The notes beneath the pieces were generated by a model, which had not been told where the DNA came from, ran no database searches, and saw only the letters and a program-made list of their open reading frames with translations. From Nitrosotalea devaniterrae (GTDB taxonomy: Archaea; Thermoproteota; Nitrososphaeria; Nitrososphaerales; Nitrosopumilaceae), in assembly GCA_900065925.1 (NCBI GenBank), contig LN890280.1:1108451-1172450 (forward strand): DNA of 64,000 nt, given 5' to 3'. The position numbers were made by a program, and so were the translations under genes. Shown piece by piece: positions 51,936 through 60,600 of this stretch (positions are counted from its first letter, which is position 1; each line of letters begins with the position of its first letter).

Positions 51936-52433
51936 ATGGATAGAATTACAGAAATTATTAGTATTATTGAAAAAAATCCGGGAATAAAGTTCAGAGAGAT
52001 AATGAGAGAAACAGGATTGAAAAATGGAGTCATGAGTTATCATGCAAGAAAGCTAGAAGAGACCGGCAGTGTAAAGATTGAAAGAAAGTCAGGAGAGACT
52101 AGATTCTATCCACTTTTTGTCACTGAAGAAGAATCAATATTGATAACAAGTCTCAGACGGGATACACAAAGATACATCTTACTAGCATTACTAGAGGGCA
52201 AACCACTTGCATTCAATGAGATTGTTAACAAAGTAAAAAAAGCACCTTCCACAGTCTCCACTTTTCTTGCAAAACTTGTAGATGATAAAATAGTAGAACT
52301 AAAAATAGTAGAACTAAAGAAAATCTACTTTTTGAAAAATGTAGACATGGTCCGTGAAATCATTCAAAGATACAATCCAGTATTGCTTGAGAGAACGGCA
52401 TACAATTTTGCAGATACTTTCTCCAGTCTCTAG
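51936..52433 (+). CDS. Double winged-helix regulator
   Basis: From ATG 51936 the protein carries two winged-helix domains: first ITEIISIIEKNPGIKFREIM and GVMSYHARKLEETGSVKIER (about 1-65), then RRDTQRYILLALLEGKPLAF and KKAPSTVSTFLAKLVDDKIV (about 75-140). Such two-domain wHTH proteins are common in archaea and often sit beside a membrane protein. TTG 51930 would add two residues and give a 4-base overlap with the upstream gene. Confidence 0.75.
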   Translation: MDRITEIISIIEKNPGIKFREIMRETGLKNGVMSYHARKLEETGSVKIERKSGETRFYPLFVTEEESILITSLRRDTQRYILLALLEGKPLAFNEIVNKVKKAPSTVSTFLAKLVDDKIVELKIVELKKIYFLKNVDMVREIIQRYNPVLLERTAYNFADTFSSL

Positions 52434-52558
52434 TGACAATCAGTCATTCCTAGTTTCTGGTTTATGCAATAACATGTAGAAAATTCTACTTGCACACATG
52501 CGATCATGTGAGAACCTGCCTACTATTTATTTAGAGTTACAAGACAAGACTCTATGAA

Positions 52559-53929
52559 TTGACAAGGATTACAATTCTGGTTATTATTTCATGCATTGTG
52601 TTTCCAAGTTTTGTTTTCATGTCAGCATATGGAGATGGTCTTGCAAGCGAGATGCTTCCACCAGAAATGATTGGAAACAAAAACGTTACACTGTCAATCA
52701 ACTCTTCACCGTTTTTGATTGATAACACCCATGTAGGTACTCAGATAAACTTCATTTTGCAAGATGCCGCAACCCAAGAACCATTCCAAGATGTGACACT
52801 TGCAGTTTCTGCTTTCAAAAATGACCAAGCACTTTTCGGCCACGTATTCATGAGCGACGGCGGTAATTTCTTGTTCAATGTAGCGCCGGACAATTCTACT
52901 GACAAGATTTCAATAAGTGAAGAAGGTGGACCATTTCCCGGTCTTTTAGGCCATGGGGGAAGTTACCAGATAAAGGGACCAATCTTTGCAGCAGGCGGAC
53001 TGTACAAATTCAAGATAAATGTTCTCACAATGGGCTCGTATGACAATCAGATCAGCAAATCATATGATGCTGCAATATCAATTCCTCAGACCAATGACTA
53101 CAATGTAAACGACAACGAGGATGGAAAACAGACAGTTACAGTGGTAGCATATTACGACCAGATCAAAAACTTTCAGTACAATGCAGGTAATAGGACAATG
53201 ACTTTTTCAATGCCATTTAACTGGAGCCCAGACAACCTAAAACAAGTATCAGTTGTACATCAAGAACTCAAGATACCAAGATCATTTACAAATTTCATAG
53301 TAACAAAATATGACGCATATGTAAACGGATTAAAATTGGACGACAAGGCTGTAAGCATAGATGATTACTCTTCAGACCAGTACAGGATTGTACATTTGAT
53401 ATTATACAAACAAGAAGCAAATACCATAGCAGCAAAACAACAGAATTACAAGTCAGAGATGGACTATTCCCTATCACCTAGTAATGAGACAGCATTTCCA
53501 ATAATCCAGTACACAAGAAATGCCCAGTACAAGGTTAGCCTAAGCTGGGATCCCCCAAAAATTCTGGCAGGTCAAACAACAAAGTTTAGTTTCCAAATTC
53601 TTGACCCATATCTAGTAAACAAGACAGTAGACTCGATAGACTATGACTTTTCCATAATTGCAGGAAAAAATGGCCTTATGTTTCACAAGAGCGGCATAAC
53701 CAATAACAACGGAGATCCAAATACAATTGATGTCAAGTTCCCAGACAACTACACTGGGCCCATTACAATTGGATTTGAAAATCTAAACGGAAACAGTTTT
53801 TCAGACTCTGAAATTTCGGGTGTCGTGTCAAAGCCCCATATCATACCAGAGTTTCCCGCAGGGTCACTAGTTGTAATTGTAGCCATGTTTTCTGCCATAA
53901 TTATAATTCCAAGATTTTCACGAACATGA
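52559..53929 (+). CDS. Exported protein with PEFP-type C-terminal anchor
   Basis: The signal peptide (ILVIISCIVFPSFVFMSAYG) is followed by beta-rich extracellular domains and a C-terminus HIIPEFPAGSLVVIVAMFSA plus basic residues, resembling PEFG-CTERM sorting signals. The second half shows typical Ig-like strands (YKVSLSWDPPKILAGQTTKF). The start is TTG 52559. It overlaps the next gene by four bases, so the two are coupled. It has several N-glycosylation-type Asn-x-Ser/Thr sites. The function is unknown. Confidence 0.65.
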   Translation: MTRITILVIISCIVFPSFVFMSAYGDGLASEMLPPEMIGNKNVTLSINSSPFLIDNTHVGTQINFILQDAATQEPFQDVTLAVSAFKNDQALFGHVFMSDGGNFLFNVAPDNSTDKISISEEGGPFPGLLGHGGSYQIKGPIFAAGGLYKFKINVLTMGSYDNQISKSYDAAISIPQTNDYNVNDNEDGKQTVTVVAYYDQIKNFQYNAGNRTMTFSMPFNWSPDNLKQVSVVHQELKIPRSFTNFIVTKYDAYVNGLKLDDKAVSIDDYSSDQYRIVHLILYKQEANTIAAKQQNYKSEMDYSLSPSNETAFPIIQYTRNAQYKVSLSWDPPKILAGQTTKFSFQILDPYLVNKTVDSIDYDFSIIAGKNGLMFHKSGITNNNGDPNTIDVKFPDNYTGPITIGFENLNGNSFSDSEISGVVSKPHIIPEFPAGSLVVIVAMFSAIIIIPRFSRT

Positions 53930-54195
53930 AGATCAAACGCGGTTTAGGAATTTTATTGTCAGGCATAGGCATGTTTATCGTCGGACATTTTTTATCACAA
54001 CTTGTTTTGGACTTGATTCCAACAATCAATCCAGCCAACTCAAGCGCCATTGCAGATGCAAATTATCACATGTTAGCAATTAGCAATCAATTGTCAACCA
54101 TCAGCCAATTTGGAATAATAGTCATTGTAATTGGTACAATTATTTTCTTTGTAGACAGAAGAAAGTCTACAAATTCAGATGTAAAGACGGTCTAA
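53926..54195 (+). CDS. Small two-span membrane protein coupled to 52559
   Basis: The 89-residue product has helices at about 5-28 (GLGILLSGIGMFIVGHFLSQ) and 61-80 (FGIIVIVIGTIIFFVDRRK). Its ATG overlaps the preceding stop (ATGA), making it the second gene of an operon with the PEFP-anchored protein. It converges with, and overlaps by four bases, the radical SAM gene. Function unknown. Confidence 0.6.
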   Translation: MKIKRGLGILLSGIGMFIVGHFLSQLVLDLIPTINPANSSAIADANYHMLAISNQLSTISQFGIIVIVIGTIIFFVDRRKSTNSDVKTV

Positions 54196-55142
54196 CCTTT
54201 CATCCCATATCCTACAAGTACTGAATAGCACCCAAGGCCACACTCTTCGCACATTGGCTTCATTGAAGAGTTTTCTGCGCTTCCAATGCAACATGGCTTT
54301 TTCTCTCTGCCCAGGTGGTCAACTGAAACAATTGCCCAAGTGGGACAATCTATTGGTGTAGTGCCTTTTCCTCCCCAGCTTTTCTTCATCAATTCAAGTT
54401 GGCTGATAGGGTTTATGATATAATCATCGTCAAATTGCCCCCTCATTGCAATGATATCATCAACTACCCTGGTCCTCTCAGGACCAAACGGCAAAAAGAG
54501 TGGATCGTTTTTCATAAATGGTGTGTGAAACTGAAATCCAATTTTATTCGTAATATCATGCCATTGTTCTGCCACATCTTTTACCGTCTTGTAATTTTGA
54601 GAGTTGATGGTCATTGTTATCCAAATGTCTTTCCATGCCTTGTCTCCGTTGTTATTTACATAATCAAGAACATTTTTTCTAGTCTTGTCATAAGAACCTG
54701 GGCCACGAATTTTATCATGAACTTCTTTTGTGCCATCTATTGAAATCCAATAAAAGTAAAGATTTTTTATTTTTTTCAGAGGCAGAGTTCCATTTGATAC
54801 AATACAGATTCTTTTTGGAAATTGTTTTACAAACAAGTCTATGACATCAGGTCTAAGAGTAGGCTCACCCCCTACGAGTGTTATGATAAATACATGTTTT
54901 TTCTTGAATTTTTCATCTATTACTTTTTGCCATTGGTCTACTGTGAGCTCCTCATTTTCTTTTCTGTTTAACCACCAGTAACAGTGTGTACAGTGTAAAT
55001 TACAGACATTAATTATATCAGCAGAACCATACAATGGACTTTTGCGGTGCAATAATCTATAGCCTGCAAACTTTCCAAAGATGTGAAAATAGAAAGGCAT
55101 TTCCTGAATTAACTGTGCAGCCCCTCTGCCCATTATTTCCAT
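54192..55142 (-). CDS. Radical SAM protein with C-terminal cysteine cluster
   Basis: The 316-residue enzyme has the [4Fe-4S]-SAM motif CNLHCTHC (C-x3-C-x2-C) near residue 48, ITLVGGEPTLRPDV, a SIDGTKEVHDKIRG motif, and a C-terminal Cys cluster (KPCCIGSAENS, then CEECGLGC) typical of SPASM-like auxiliary cluster regions. The first 25 residues are hydrophobic or aromatic (MPFYFHIFGKFAGY). The substrate is unknown; no precursor-peptide gene is evident. The first of several possible starts is used. Confidence 0.75.
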   Translation of the reverse strand: MEIMGRGAAQLIQEMPFYFHIFGKFAGYRLLHRKSPLYGSADIINVCNLHCTHCYWWLNRKENEELTVDQWQKVIDEKFKKKHVFIITLVGGEPTLRPDVIDLFVKQFPKRICIVSNGTLPLKKIKNLYFYWISIDGTKEVHDKIRGPGSYDKTRKNVLDYVNNNGDKAWKDIWITMTINSQNYKTVKDVAEQWHDITNKIGFQFHTPFMKNDPLFLPFGPERTRVVDDIIAMRGQFDDDYIINPISQLELMKKSWGGKGTTPIDCPTWAIVSVDHLGREKKPCCIGSAENSSMKPMCEECGLGCYSVLVGYGMKG

Positions 55143-55238
55143 TATACATCAAATAACGCGTTGCCAGTTAAAAGGCGTTTTTCTAGTTCAATTAATTTTT
55201 ACAATGACATGGGCTGTGGTATTTTGTATCTAGTAGTT

Positions 55239-55469
55239 CTAGTTTGAGCACATCAATGTGGTAGTGCATCTCACCTTTGACAATAGGCGTATCTTTGTGG
55301 CTATTGTCTCACGTATCTCATCAATGTCAGGACACTCTAGTTTCACTATGATATCATAGTTACCAAAGACACCTGACACTTCCTTTACAGAATCTATTGA
55401 TTTCACACCTTCTACAATTGTCCCTTCCGCACCCATCTCACAGTTTATCATGACATATGCGGTCTCCAA
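55239..55469 (-). CDS. Stand-alone Lrp/AsnC ligand-binding (RAM) domain protein
   Basis: The 76-residue product starts METAYVMINCEMGAEGTIVE and contains GNYDIIVKLECPDIDEIRET and VRCTTTLM, matching the RAM domain of Lrp/AsnC with no HTH. Compared with the copies at 178 and 60328 it keeps the ligand-pocket G-x-Y/N-D pattern. The start is TTG 55469. TATA-like sequence lies roughly 20-30 bases upstream. Such proteins probably assemble with each other or with full Lrp proteins. Confidence 0.8.
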   Translation of the reverse strand: METAYVMINCEMGAEGTIVEGVKSIDSVKEVSGVFGNYDIIVKLECPDIDEIRETIATKIRLLSKVRCTTTLMCSN

Positions 55470-55623
55470 CTATAATATTGCGCGTTCATAATATATGAAA
55501 TTTTTGGATATACTGAAAATACATCTTAGCAGATCACAAAAATACGGTACACATCTAATACAAACAATAGTTCTACTTTACAGTACTAACTGTTTTTTTA
55601 AAAAAATGAAAAAAAGTGTAGAA

Positions 55624-56409
55624 CTACTGATCCCCAATTAGGAATGTTACGTTTACAGTAGTCGTTACATCTTGGTTTGACGTAAATACAGGTGTAGATT
55701 TGTCAGCCATAGCCATTCCACCATAGTACATTGGTACTGGTGATGGTACGTTAAACTCTGACAGGCTTACCATTTTTACGCCAATTATTTTCTGGCCTAG
55801 TGGATCAATTGCTTTTTCTGCCCTTGATTTTGCATTCAGGACCGCTTTGCTCAATAGATCATCTTGCATGCTTTGCTGTTTGTCAGGAGAGAGTGAAAAT
55901 GAGATATTATCTACCCTATTTGCTCCTGCACCAACTGCAGAGTCTACAATATTTCCTGCAAGGGATAGCTTGGTGGTCTTGACATACAAGGTGTTCGAAG
56001 CTCTATAGCCTGCTAGTACTGACTTGTGTATGCCAGTATTTGGATCAGGTATAGAGTCATTGTATATAGGATAAATCGAGAATCCAGCAGTACTTATCTC
56101 GTCTTTTGTTATCCCAATGTTTTGGACAGCTGTTACCACACTATTCATCAATTGAGAGTTTGAGCTGATTGCATCTTGTGCAGTCTTTGCTTCAGTATCC
56201 ACTCCAAACTGGACTGTAACTAAATCTGGTGCTACAGAAGAAGATGCAGAACCAGTAACGAATACGGTTCTCTCGCGTGACGCTGGTATGACAGGTGCTT
56301 GTTGTCCATATGCCCCTTGGTTAGAAATTTCCAGGCTTGCAAACACTGCAGTTGAAACAATCAATATTGCAGCAATTGTTGCCAGCACTGTTTTTTTCTG
56401 TGTTGTCAT
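55624..56409 (-). CDS. SIMPL-domain (DUF541) exported protein
   Basis: A signal peptide (ATIAAILIVSTAVFASLEIS) is followed by the SIMPL domain: RTVFVTGSASSSVAPDLVTV, KDEISTAGFSIYPIYND, and a helix LLSKAVLNAKSRAEKAIDPL. It is close in form to the bacterial 26-kDa periplasmic protein BP26 and Bacillus YdjN-like SIMPL proteins, which form oligomeric channels or rings. The family role is not settled. Single gene. Confidence 0.8.
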   Translation of the reverse strand: MTTQKKTVLATIAAILIVSTAVFASLEISNQGAYGQQAPVIPASRERTVFVTGSASSSVAPDLVTVQFGVDTEAKTAQDAISSNSQLMNSVVTAVQNIGITKDEISTAGFSIYPIYNDSIPDPNTGIHKSVLAGYRASNTLYVKTTKLSLAGNIVDSAVGAGANRVDNISFSLSPDKQQSMQDDLLSKAVLNAKSRAEKAIDPLGQKIIGVKMVSLSEFNVPSPVPMYYGGMAMADKSTPVFTSNQDVTTTVNVTFLIGDQ

Positions 56410-56543
56410 GCAATACCATACGATATTACAGTTAATAGGCTTTGATTAAATGTCATTTTAACCTAATTTTTTTTAAAAATTTAGATTATAATGTGAAATA
56501 TCATGTATTTTTTACTAAAATTCTGCCAAAGCCTAATTTTACA

Positions 56544-57257
56544 TTATTTTTTTATTTTTCGAAATTTTGAAAATACACGAATTCCAAAAAATACTGTAAA
56601 AAATGCAGCAGCCGCGCCTGCCAATGCAATTGCAATAATCACGGGATCCGAAGACATGACAGAGGGTTCAGGGGTTATCGGAGCTTGCACTGTTGCAGCA
56701 AATGGTACAATGGATCCATTACTTCGCAGAGATTCAGATGCATGTGGGAGACTCTTCAATGCAGCATCCTGAACAGGTGGTACTTGATTTGTAATCTGGT
56801 TTTGTTCTATAAAGTAAATCACAGGTCCAACTACAACAAATGCGGCAATGCTTGCAAGGTAATGACGTAGTTGAAGAAAGATTGCTTCTTTTTTAGATTT
56901 TGAAACATTATTTTCAGTAGGATTTGCTGGAGGTACAATTACAAATGCAGTTTTTACAGGACCATAGTATTTCATTTGTTTATTTTTTGAGCTTAATTCA
57001 ATTTTTTCTATTTTTATCAACCCCACACCAAGTAGTCGGTTGATATGCCAGTTCACAAGAGGCAATGAAATGTTTAGAGATTTTGCCAGATCGTTTGTGC
57101 TTGATACTCCTTGAGATATTTTGCCAAATATTGCCCTACCAGTATCATTTGCGAGTTCTTCTCCTATGATCTTTATCCTCTCATCTTCTGTACTGATTAC
57201 CTCAATGTGCTCTTGAGCCTTGACAAGAAAATCAGAGTTATCGGCATCGTCTGACAT
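56544..57257 (-). CDS. Membrane-tethered winged-helix regulator
   Basis: An ArsR-like winged helix fills about residues 25-105 (IFGKISQGVSSTNDLAKSLN, SLPLVNWHINRLLGVGLIKI). It is followed by a helix (LASIAAFVVVGPVIYFIE), an extracytoplasmic Pro/Ser-rich loop of about 55 residues, a second helix (PVIIAIALAGAAAAFFTVFF) and a basic tail. DNA-binding domain and membrane anchor in one chain would let an outside signal act directly on transcription. The targets are unknown. Confidence 0.75.
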   Translation of the reverse strand: MSDDADNSDFLVKAQEHIEVISTEDERIKIIGEELANDTGRAIFGKISQGVSSTNDLAKSLNISLPLVNWHINRLLGVGLIKIEKIELSSKNKQMKYYGPVKTAFVIVPPANPTENNVSKSKKEAIFLQLRHYLASIAAFVVVGPVIYFIEQNQITNQVPPVQDAALKSLPHASESLRSNGSIVPFAATVQAPITPEPSVMSSDPVIIAIALAGAAAAFFTVFFGIRVFSKFRKIKK

Positions 57258-57449
57258 GTCTAGTAAATTAGTGTTAGAACATATAATTGAAGAGCATTTC
57301 TACAATCCTGCGCAATTCTTATTTTCTTGTCAAGTGTATTTTTCTAGTTTTTAACGTACGTAGATTTATCCTAAAATGCCAAATTGGAAGCACTGATCCC
57401 ATATCAGTTCCAGCCTCTTTTCATATCATATCCACAAAGTAGCAGCATC

Positions 57450-57515
57450 ATGCAAACAGGAGAATCAGCCTTTAGACTAGAATATGGAAAAGTCAGGCCC
57501 AACCAGAAGGTATGA
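57450..57515 (+). CDS. Possible 21-codon upstream ORF
   Basis: ATG 57450 runs for 21 codons (MQTGESAFRLEYGKVRPNQK) and its TGA overlaps the ATG of the next gene at 57512 (ATGA). This placement favours a coupled leader rather than chance, but no independent support exists. Confidence 0.3.
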   Translation: MQTGESAFRLEYGKVRPNQKV

Positions 57516-57802
57516 CCATGAGCATAGCAGATGACAACGGTTCAAAGGCAATGGTCATTTTTGCCATAGAACGCACACTGTTGAAGATAGGCAAAAACAC
57601 CTTAGAAGAGGTCCAGGCAAAATTAGACCAAGAGTACAAGTGTAGTATACAGGACTGTTATGAGCACCCCGAGTACCTAAACTGGGTTCTCAAGACAATA
57701 TTTGGTACTGCATATCATCAAGTCATACTAGACATGAACAATTATCTTGAAGAGTTTGCATATCAAAGTTCAATATCTGAATTTTTGGCCAAGATCAAGT
57801 AA
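57512..57802 (+). CDS. Small output-domain-like protein, paralog of 43191
   Basis: The 96-residue helical protein shares DCYEHPEYL and the surrounding pattern with the gene at 43191-43475; its middle reads LEEVQAKLDQEYKCSIQDCY. It probably belongs to the same thaumarchaeal family (possibly NitrOD5). The start is ATG 57512; the next in-frame ATG (57518) is almost as good. No domain partner is fused here. Confidence 0.6.
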   Translation: MTMSIADDNGSKAMVIFAIERTLLKIGKNTLEEVQAKLDQEYKCSIQDCYEHPEYLNWVLKTIFGTAYHQVILDMNNYLEEFAYQSSISEFLAKIK

Positions 57803-57957
57803 CTGTAGTCCATAGAGTTTTTAGATCTTAAATTTTAAACGTCTACGAGAATTTTTAAGAAACACATGGTAGAACGGCTTACAATCATTTCACAACCTCG
57901 TTAATTGATACTCATAGATAATGTAAAAATGCCATTTGTCATGTTTTTACATATCAC

Positions 57958-58290
57958 ATGATGCCTTTCTTCCTTGATCTTTGGGGATGCATTCCAGAAC
58001 TTTCCAAGAATTGTACAGACATGACTAATGCATCTTCTACATATCTTGGTGTAATAATGGGCGTCATAGTAGGCAGCATTGTTAGCTGGTGGATTTACAA
58101 TAGACAAAAGCGTACATCAGAACAGCAGGATAAGATTCTAAGTAGAATCGAGTATTTGGAAAAAAACCACAGTGATATTTTAAAAAAACTTGCAGATTTT
58201 GATGACAAGCACGAATCATCATTTGATGCAATACAAGAGCTTGACAGAAAAATCGACGTGCTGCTAAAAAAAGATCAAGATTCCAAGTGA
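57958..58290 (+). CDS. Single-span membrane protein with coiled coil
   Basis: A hydrophobic helix (STYLGVIMGVIVGSIVSWWI) near residue 30-49 is followed by a basic stretch and a coiled coil (DKILSRIEYLEKNHSDILKK, then DDKHESSFDAIQELDRKIDV) to the end. Two cysteines lie before the helix. It resembles small phage-holin or membrane-scaffold proteins in shape only. No family recognised. Confidence 0.55.
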   Translation: MMPFFLDLWGCIPELSKNCTDMTNASSTYLGVIMGVIVGSIVSWWIYNRQKRTSEQQDKILSRIEYLEKNHSDILKKLADFDDKHESSFDAIQELDRKIDVLLKKDQDSK

Positions 58291-58298
58291 TGCCATCG

Positions 58299-58454
58299 TC
58301 ATTTATTTGAAAATGTCCACTTGTCTTCTTTGTTCATTTTCAATATTTGCTCAGGTGGGATATCTTTGTGATCAACGCCAATGTGATTAGTGTATTCTAC
58401 AAGACTTGAAAATTTCTTGCCACATGCAGGACAGTTTTTCTCAAATCCACCCAT
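58299..58454 (-). CDS. Small C2H2 zinc-finger protein
   Basis: From ATG 58454 the 51-residue product contains CPACGKKFSSLVEYTNHIGV followed by DHKD, the classical C-x2-C...H-x4-H zinc finger, and a helical tail ending EDKWTFSNK. Archaeal C2H2 proteins of this size bind DNA. The extended frame from 58535 adds 27 unlikely residues. Confidence 0.65.
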   Translation of the reverse strand: MGGFEKNCPACGKKFSSLVEYTNHIGVDHKDIPPEQILKMNKEDKWTFSNK

Positions 58455-58643
58455 AATATACCAAGTACAAATTTTATATTTTAAGATATTCCAGATTTTT
58501 ACCTTCTGACACGCAGATAAGTCAGATTCAGACACATGAAATTACCAGATATAGAGCATCACAATAACACATTAGCTAAGTTGACAACCATTTAGCTGTA
58601 TCTCATACCTGATCTAATATACAATCAAGTGATATTCTAACAC

Positions 58644-59231
58644 ATGTGTGTTTATGATACCATATCTGCACCAATTAGATATGTAGACTCACTTGAAAAA
58701 AAACAACACATATTGTTATTCTATGAGGATCAAGAATATGCAAGAATCATAGAATTTCGATTTATCAAAAACGGTCTTGACAGTCAGGAAAACTGTATCT
58801 ATGTCACAGATGAAGATTCCGGACAAGTGGTACTAAAATTTCTAAGCTATGGAATACCTCTCCATTATTTTCAAAGTGGAAAACTACAAGTTATCCAGAT
58901 ACGCAACATGTTCACAGACAAAAATGAGATCACTTCTAGATCTAAAAAAGACGCGGAAATGATACTGGGACAACTCATACCTCCTTTTCGCATAGTCGGA
59001 AGGATTGTTCCAAACGTCAGTACCATCAATGGCATGTCTGTGGAACTAGAGTTTGAGAGAAAGACTCATGACTGTTTTGAAGAGTCAAGAGGGTCCATCA
59101 TGTGTACATATGATTTGTCCAAAATCGAAAAAACACAGAGAAAAAAATGGATGGAAGATCTTCGGCAAAATCACCATGCTACAATATATGCCACAAAATT
59201 TGGTGAGGGTGGAGTATTTTGTTCCTGTTGA
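58644..59231 (+). CDS. MEDS-domain sensory protein
   Basis: The 195-residue protein fits the MEDS (DcmR-type) sensory domain: QHILLFYEDQEYARIIEFRF, NCIYVTDEDSGQVVLKFLSY and GMSVELEFERKTHDCFEESR. The domain usually sits in regulators of one-carbon or methylated-compound metabolism. No output domain is present, so it probably acts with another protein. The start is ATG 58644. A convergent FilR1-like regulator begins 4 bases beyond its end. Confidence 0.7.
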   Translation: MCVYDTISAPIRYVDSLEKKQHILLFYEDQEYARIIEFRFIKNGLDSQENCIYVTDEDSGQVVLKFLSYGIPLHYFQSGKLQVIQIRNMFTDKNEITSRSKKDAEMILGQLIPPFRIVGRIVPNVSTINGMSVELEFERKTHDCFEESRGSIMCTYDLSKIEKTQRKKWMEDLRQNHHATIYATKFGEGGVFCSC

Positions 59232-59235
59232 GTTG

Positions 59236-60042
59236 TTATTCTTTGAATTTTGATTCTCTAAATGGACCTGAGCTTTGCCAGCAGTGCTCAAAATAGTCAA
59301 AAGACCATTCATGAAAATCGGAATTTTGTGAAAAAAGTGCTTCACCAATGTCCACACTACCATCAATAGTCGGAAACATCACCAATGCCTCACTTTCATT
59401 TAAAATTACTACAGTCTTTACATTTTTGTTCATTCTCCTCTCAATTTTATCTTGTTTTATCATATCTAAGAATCCAAATTTGTCAATAGCTTGTTTTCTC
59501 CCATGTGGTATTATTGCAGATTCTAAAAAAATAGAGCGTAGTTTTACCCCCGAGTTTATTTTGTTGGCCAGCGGTTCCATCAGATCAGAAGTATATGGAA
59601 CTTCAAAAAGTATGTTACAGATGTACTTGTCTGCATCATTGTAGATTTCTTTCCACTTGTCTAACACTTTAACAAAACCTGTAACCACTTCACCTTTTTC
59701 TAGTGCTCCCAGTCTTTGAACAAATTTCGTGGGCAATTCTGCAAAATTATGATCTTTAAAGTATTTTTTATTTTTTGATAAAAATTCTATCAACGGAACT
59801 TGTGAACACATTATATAGCCAATTGAAGTGATACCATAACTACCATCAGGGTTTTTAGAAATCAGCTCTGCTTTTACTAGTCTTTCAAAGTTCCTATATA
59901 CCTCAGGCACTGTAGCATTCAATTCTTTTGCTATTGCAGATACTTTGACAGGGCCATTTTTCATCCCAAGAAGAATCTCAAGTCGCTGTTCACTTGCAAG
60001 TTCAAGAAAATTTTCTATGGCATTTTTACAATCAGCCTTCAT
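59236..60042 (-). CDS. Winged-helix regulator, FilR1/DUF1724-like
   Basis: The N-terminal winged helix (about 10-75) reads LELASEQRLEILLGMKNGPV and SAIAKELNATVPEVYRNFER. The C-terminal domain (about 100-268) has SGVKLRSIFLESAIIPHGRK and VVILNESEALVMFPTIDGSV, as in the methanogen FilR1/DUF1724-type effector domain. A ligand-responsive transcription factor is inferred. ATG 60042 is the clear start. The small zinc gene at 60090 lies just upstream on the same strand. Confidence 0.75.
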   Translation of the reverse strand: MKADCKNAIENFLELASEQRLEILLGMKNGPVKVSAIAKELNATVPEVYRNFERLVKAELISKNPDGSYGITSIGYIMCSQVPLIEFLSKNKKYFKDHNFAELPTKFVQRLGALEKGEVVTGFVKVLDKWKEIYNDADKYICNILFEVPYTSDLMEPLANKINSGVKLRSIFLESAIIPHGRKQAIDKFGFLDMIKQDKIERRMNKNVKTVVILNESEALVMFPTIDGSVDIGEALFSQNSDFHEWSFDYFEHCWQSSGPFRESKFKE

Positions 60043-60089
60043 TACATTGTAGTCGCAATGAAATAATTTTAAATCTTCTTATGATATTG

Positions 60090-60221
60090 TCAAGATTCTG
60101 GCCAATTTGAACCACAATACAAGCAGGAACCACGATAGCCTCCATATTGCTGCACAAATCGAACATGAGCGTCTTTTGAACCACAGTTTTGACATACGGT
60201 TTTCAATATTAGTTCATTCAT
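60090..60221 (-). CDS. Small zinc-ribbon protein, 43 aa
   Basis: ATG 60221 to TGA 60090 encodes TVCQNCGSKDAHVRFVQQYG followed by GSCLYCGSNWPES, a C-x2-C...C-x2-C zinc ribbon with no extra parts. It is the first gene before the regulator at 59236 and may share its transcript. Function unknown. Confidence 0.65.
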   Translation of the reverse strand: MNELILKTVCQNCGSKDAHVRFVQQYGGYRGSCLYCGSNWPES

Positions 60222-60327
60222 GCATTATTGTATTGTAGATTATACTTTAATGAAACTTAGCTTGGATTGGAAATACTTAGCTATTATGACAAGGCGGAGC
60301 AATATGTCATAAATTACAATATCAGGT

Positions 60328-60600
60328 ATGAAAACTCTATTCCAAAAACCACAATACGTCGTGAGTGCCTTTGTAATGATATCCTGTGAGGAGGAATATG
60401 ATGTATCAATAGAAGGCATACTACGAGATATTCCAGAAATAAAAGAAATCCAACATACCACTGGAAGATATGACGTAATAGTCAAAATAGAATCGCCCTC
60501 AACTGAATCTTTGCGAGAGATAATCAGTTTGAAGATACGAAAAATATCAAAAGTGAGATCAACCACAACCTTGATCTCATCACCCATTCTTGTTTTTTAG
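60328..60600 (+). CDS. Stand-alone Lrp/AsnC ligand-binding (RAM) domain protein
   Basis: The 90-residue product begins MKTLFQKPQYVVSAFVMISC and carries EIKEIQHTTGRYDVIVKIES and VRSTTTLISSPI, the RAM fold without HTH. It is the third such protein in this window (also 178 and 55239), each differing in the residues around the probable ligand pocket (GPYD, GNYD, GRYD). The ATG at 60328 follows ATCAGGT. A sensor or co-regulator partner is inferred. Confidence 0.8.
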   Translation: MKTLFQKPQYVVSAFVMISCEEEYDVSIEGILRDIPEIKEIQHTTGRYDVIVKIESPSTESLREIISLKIRKISKVRSTTTLISSPILVF

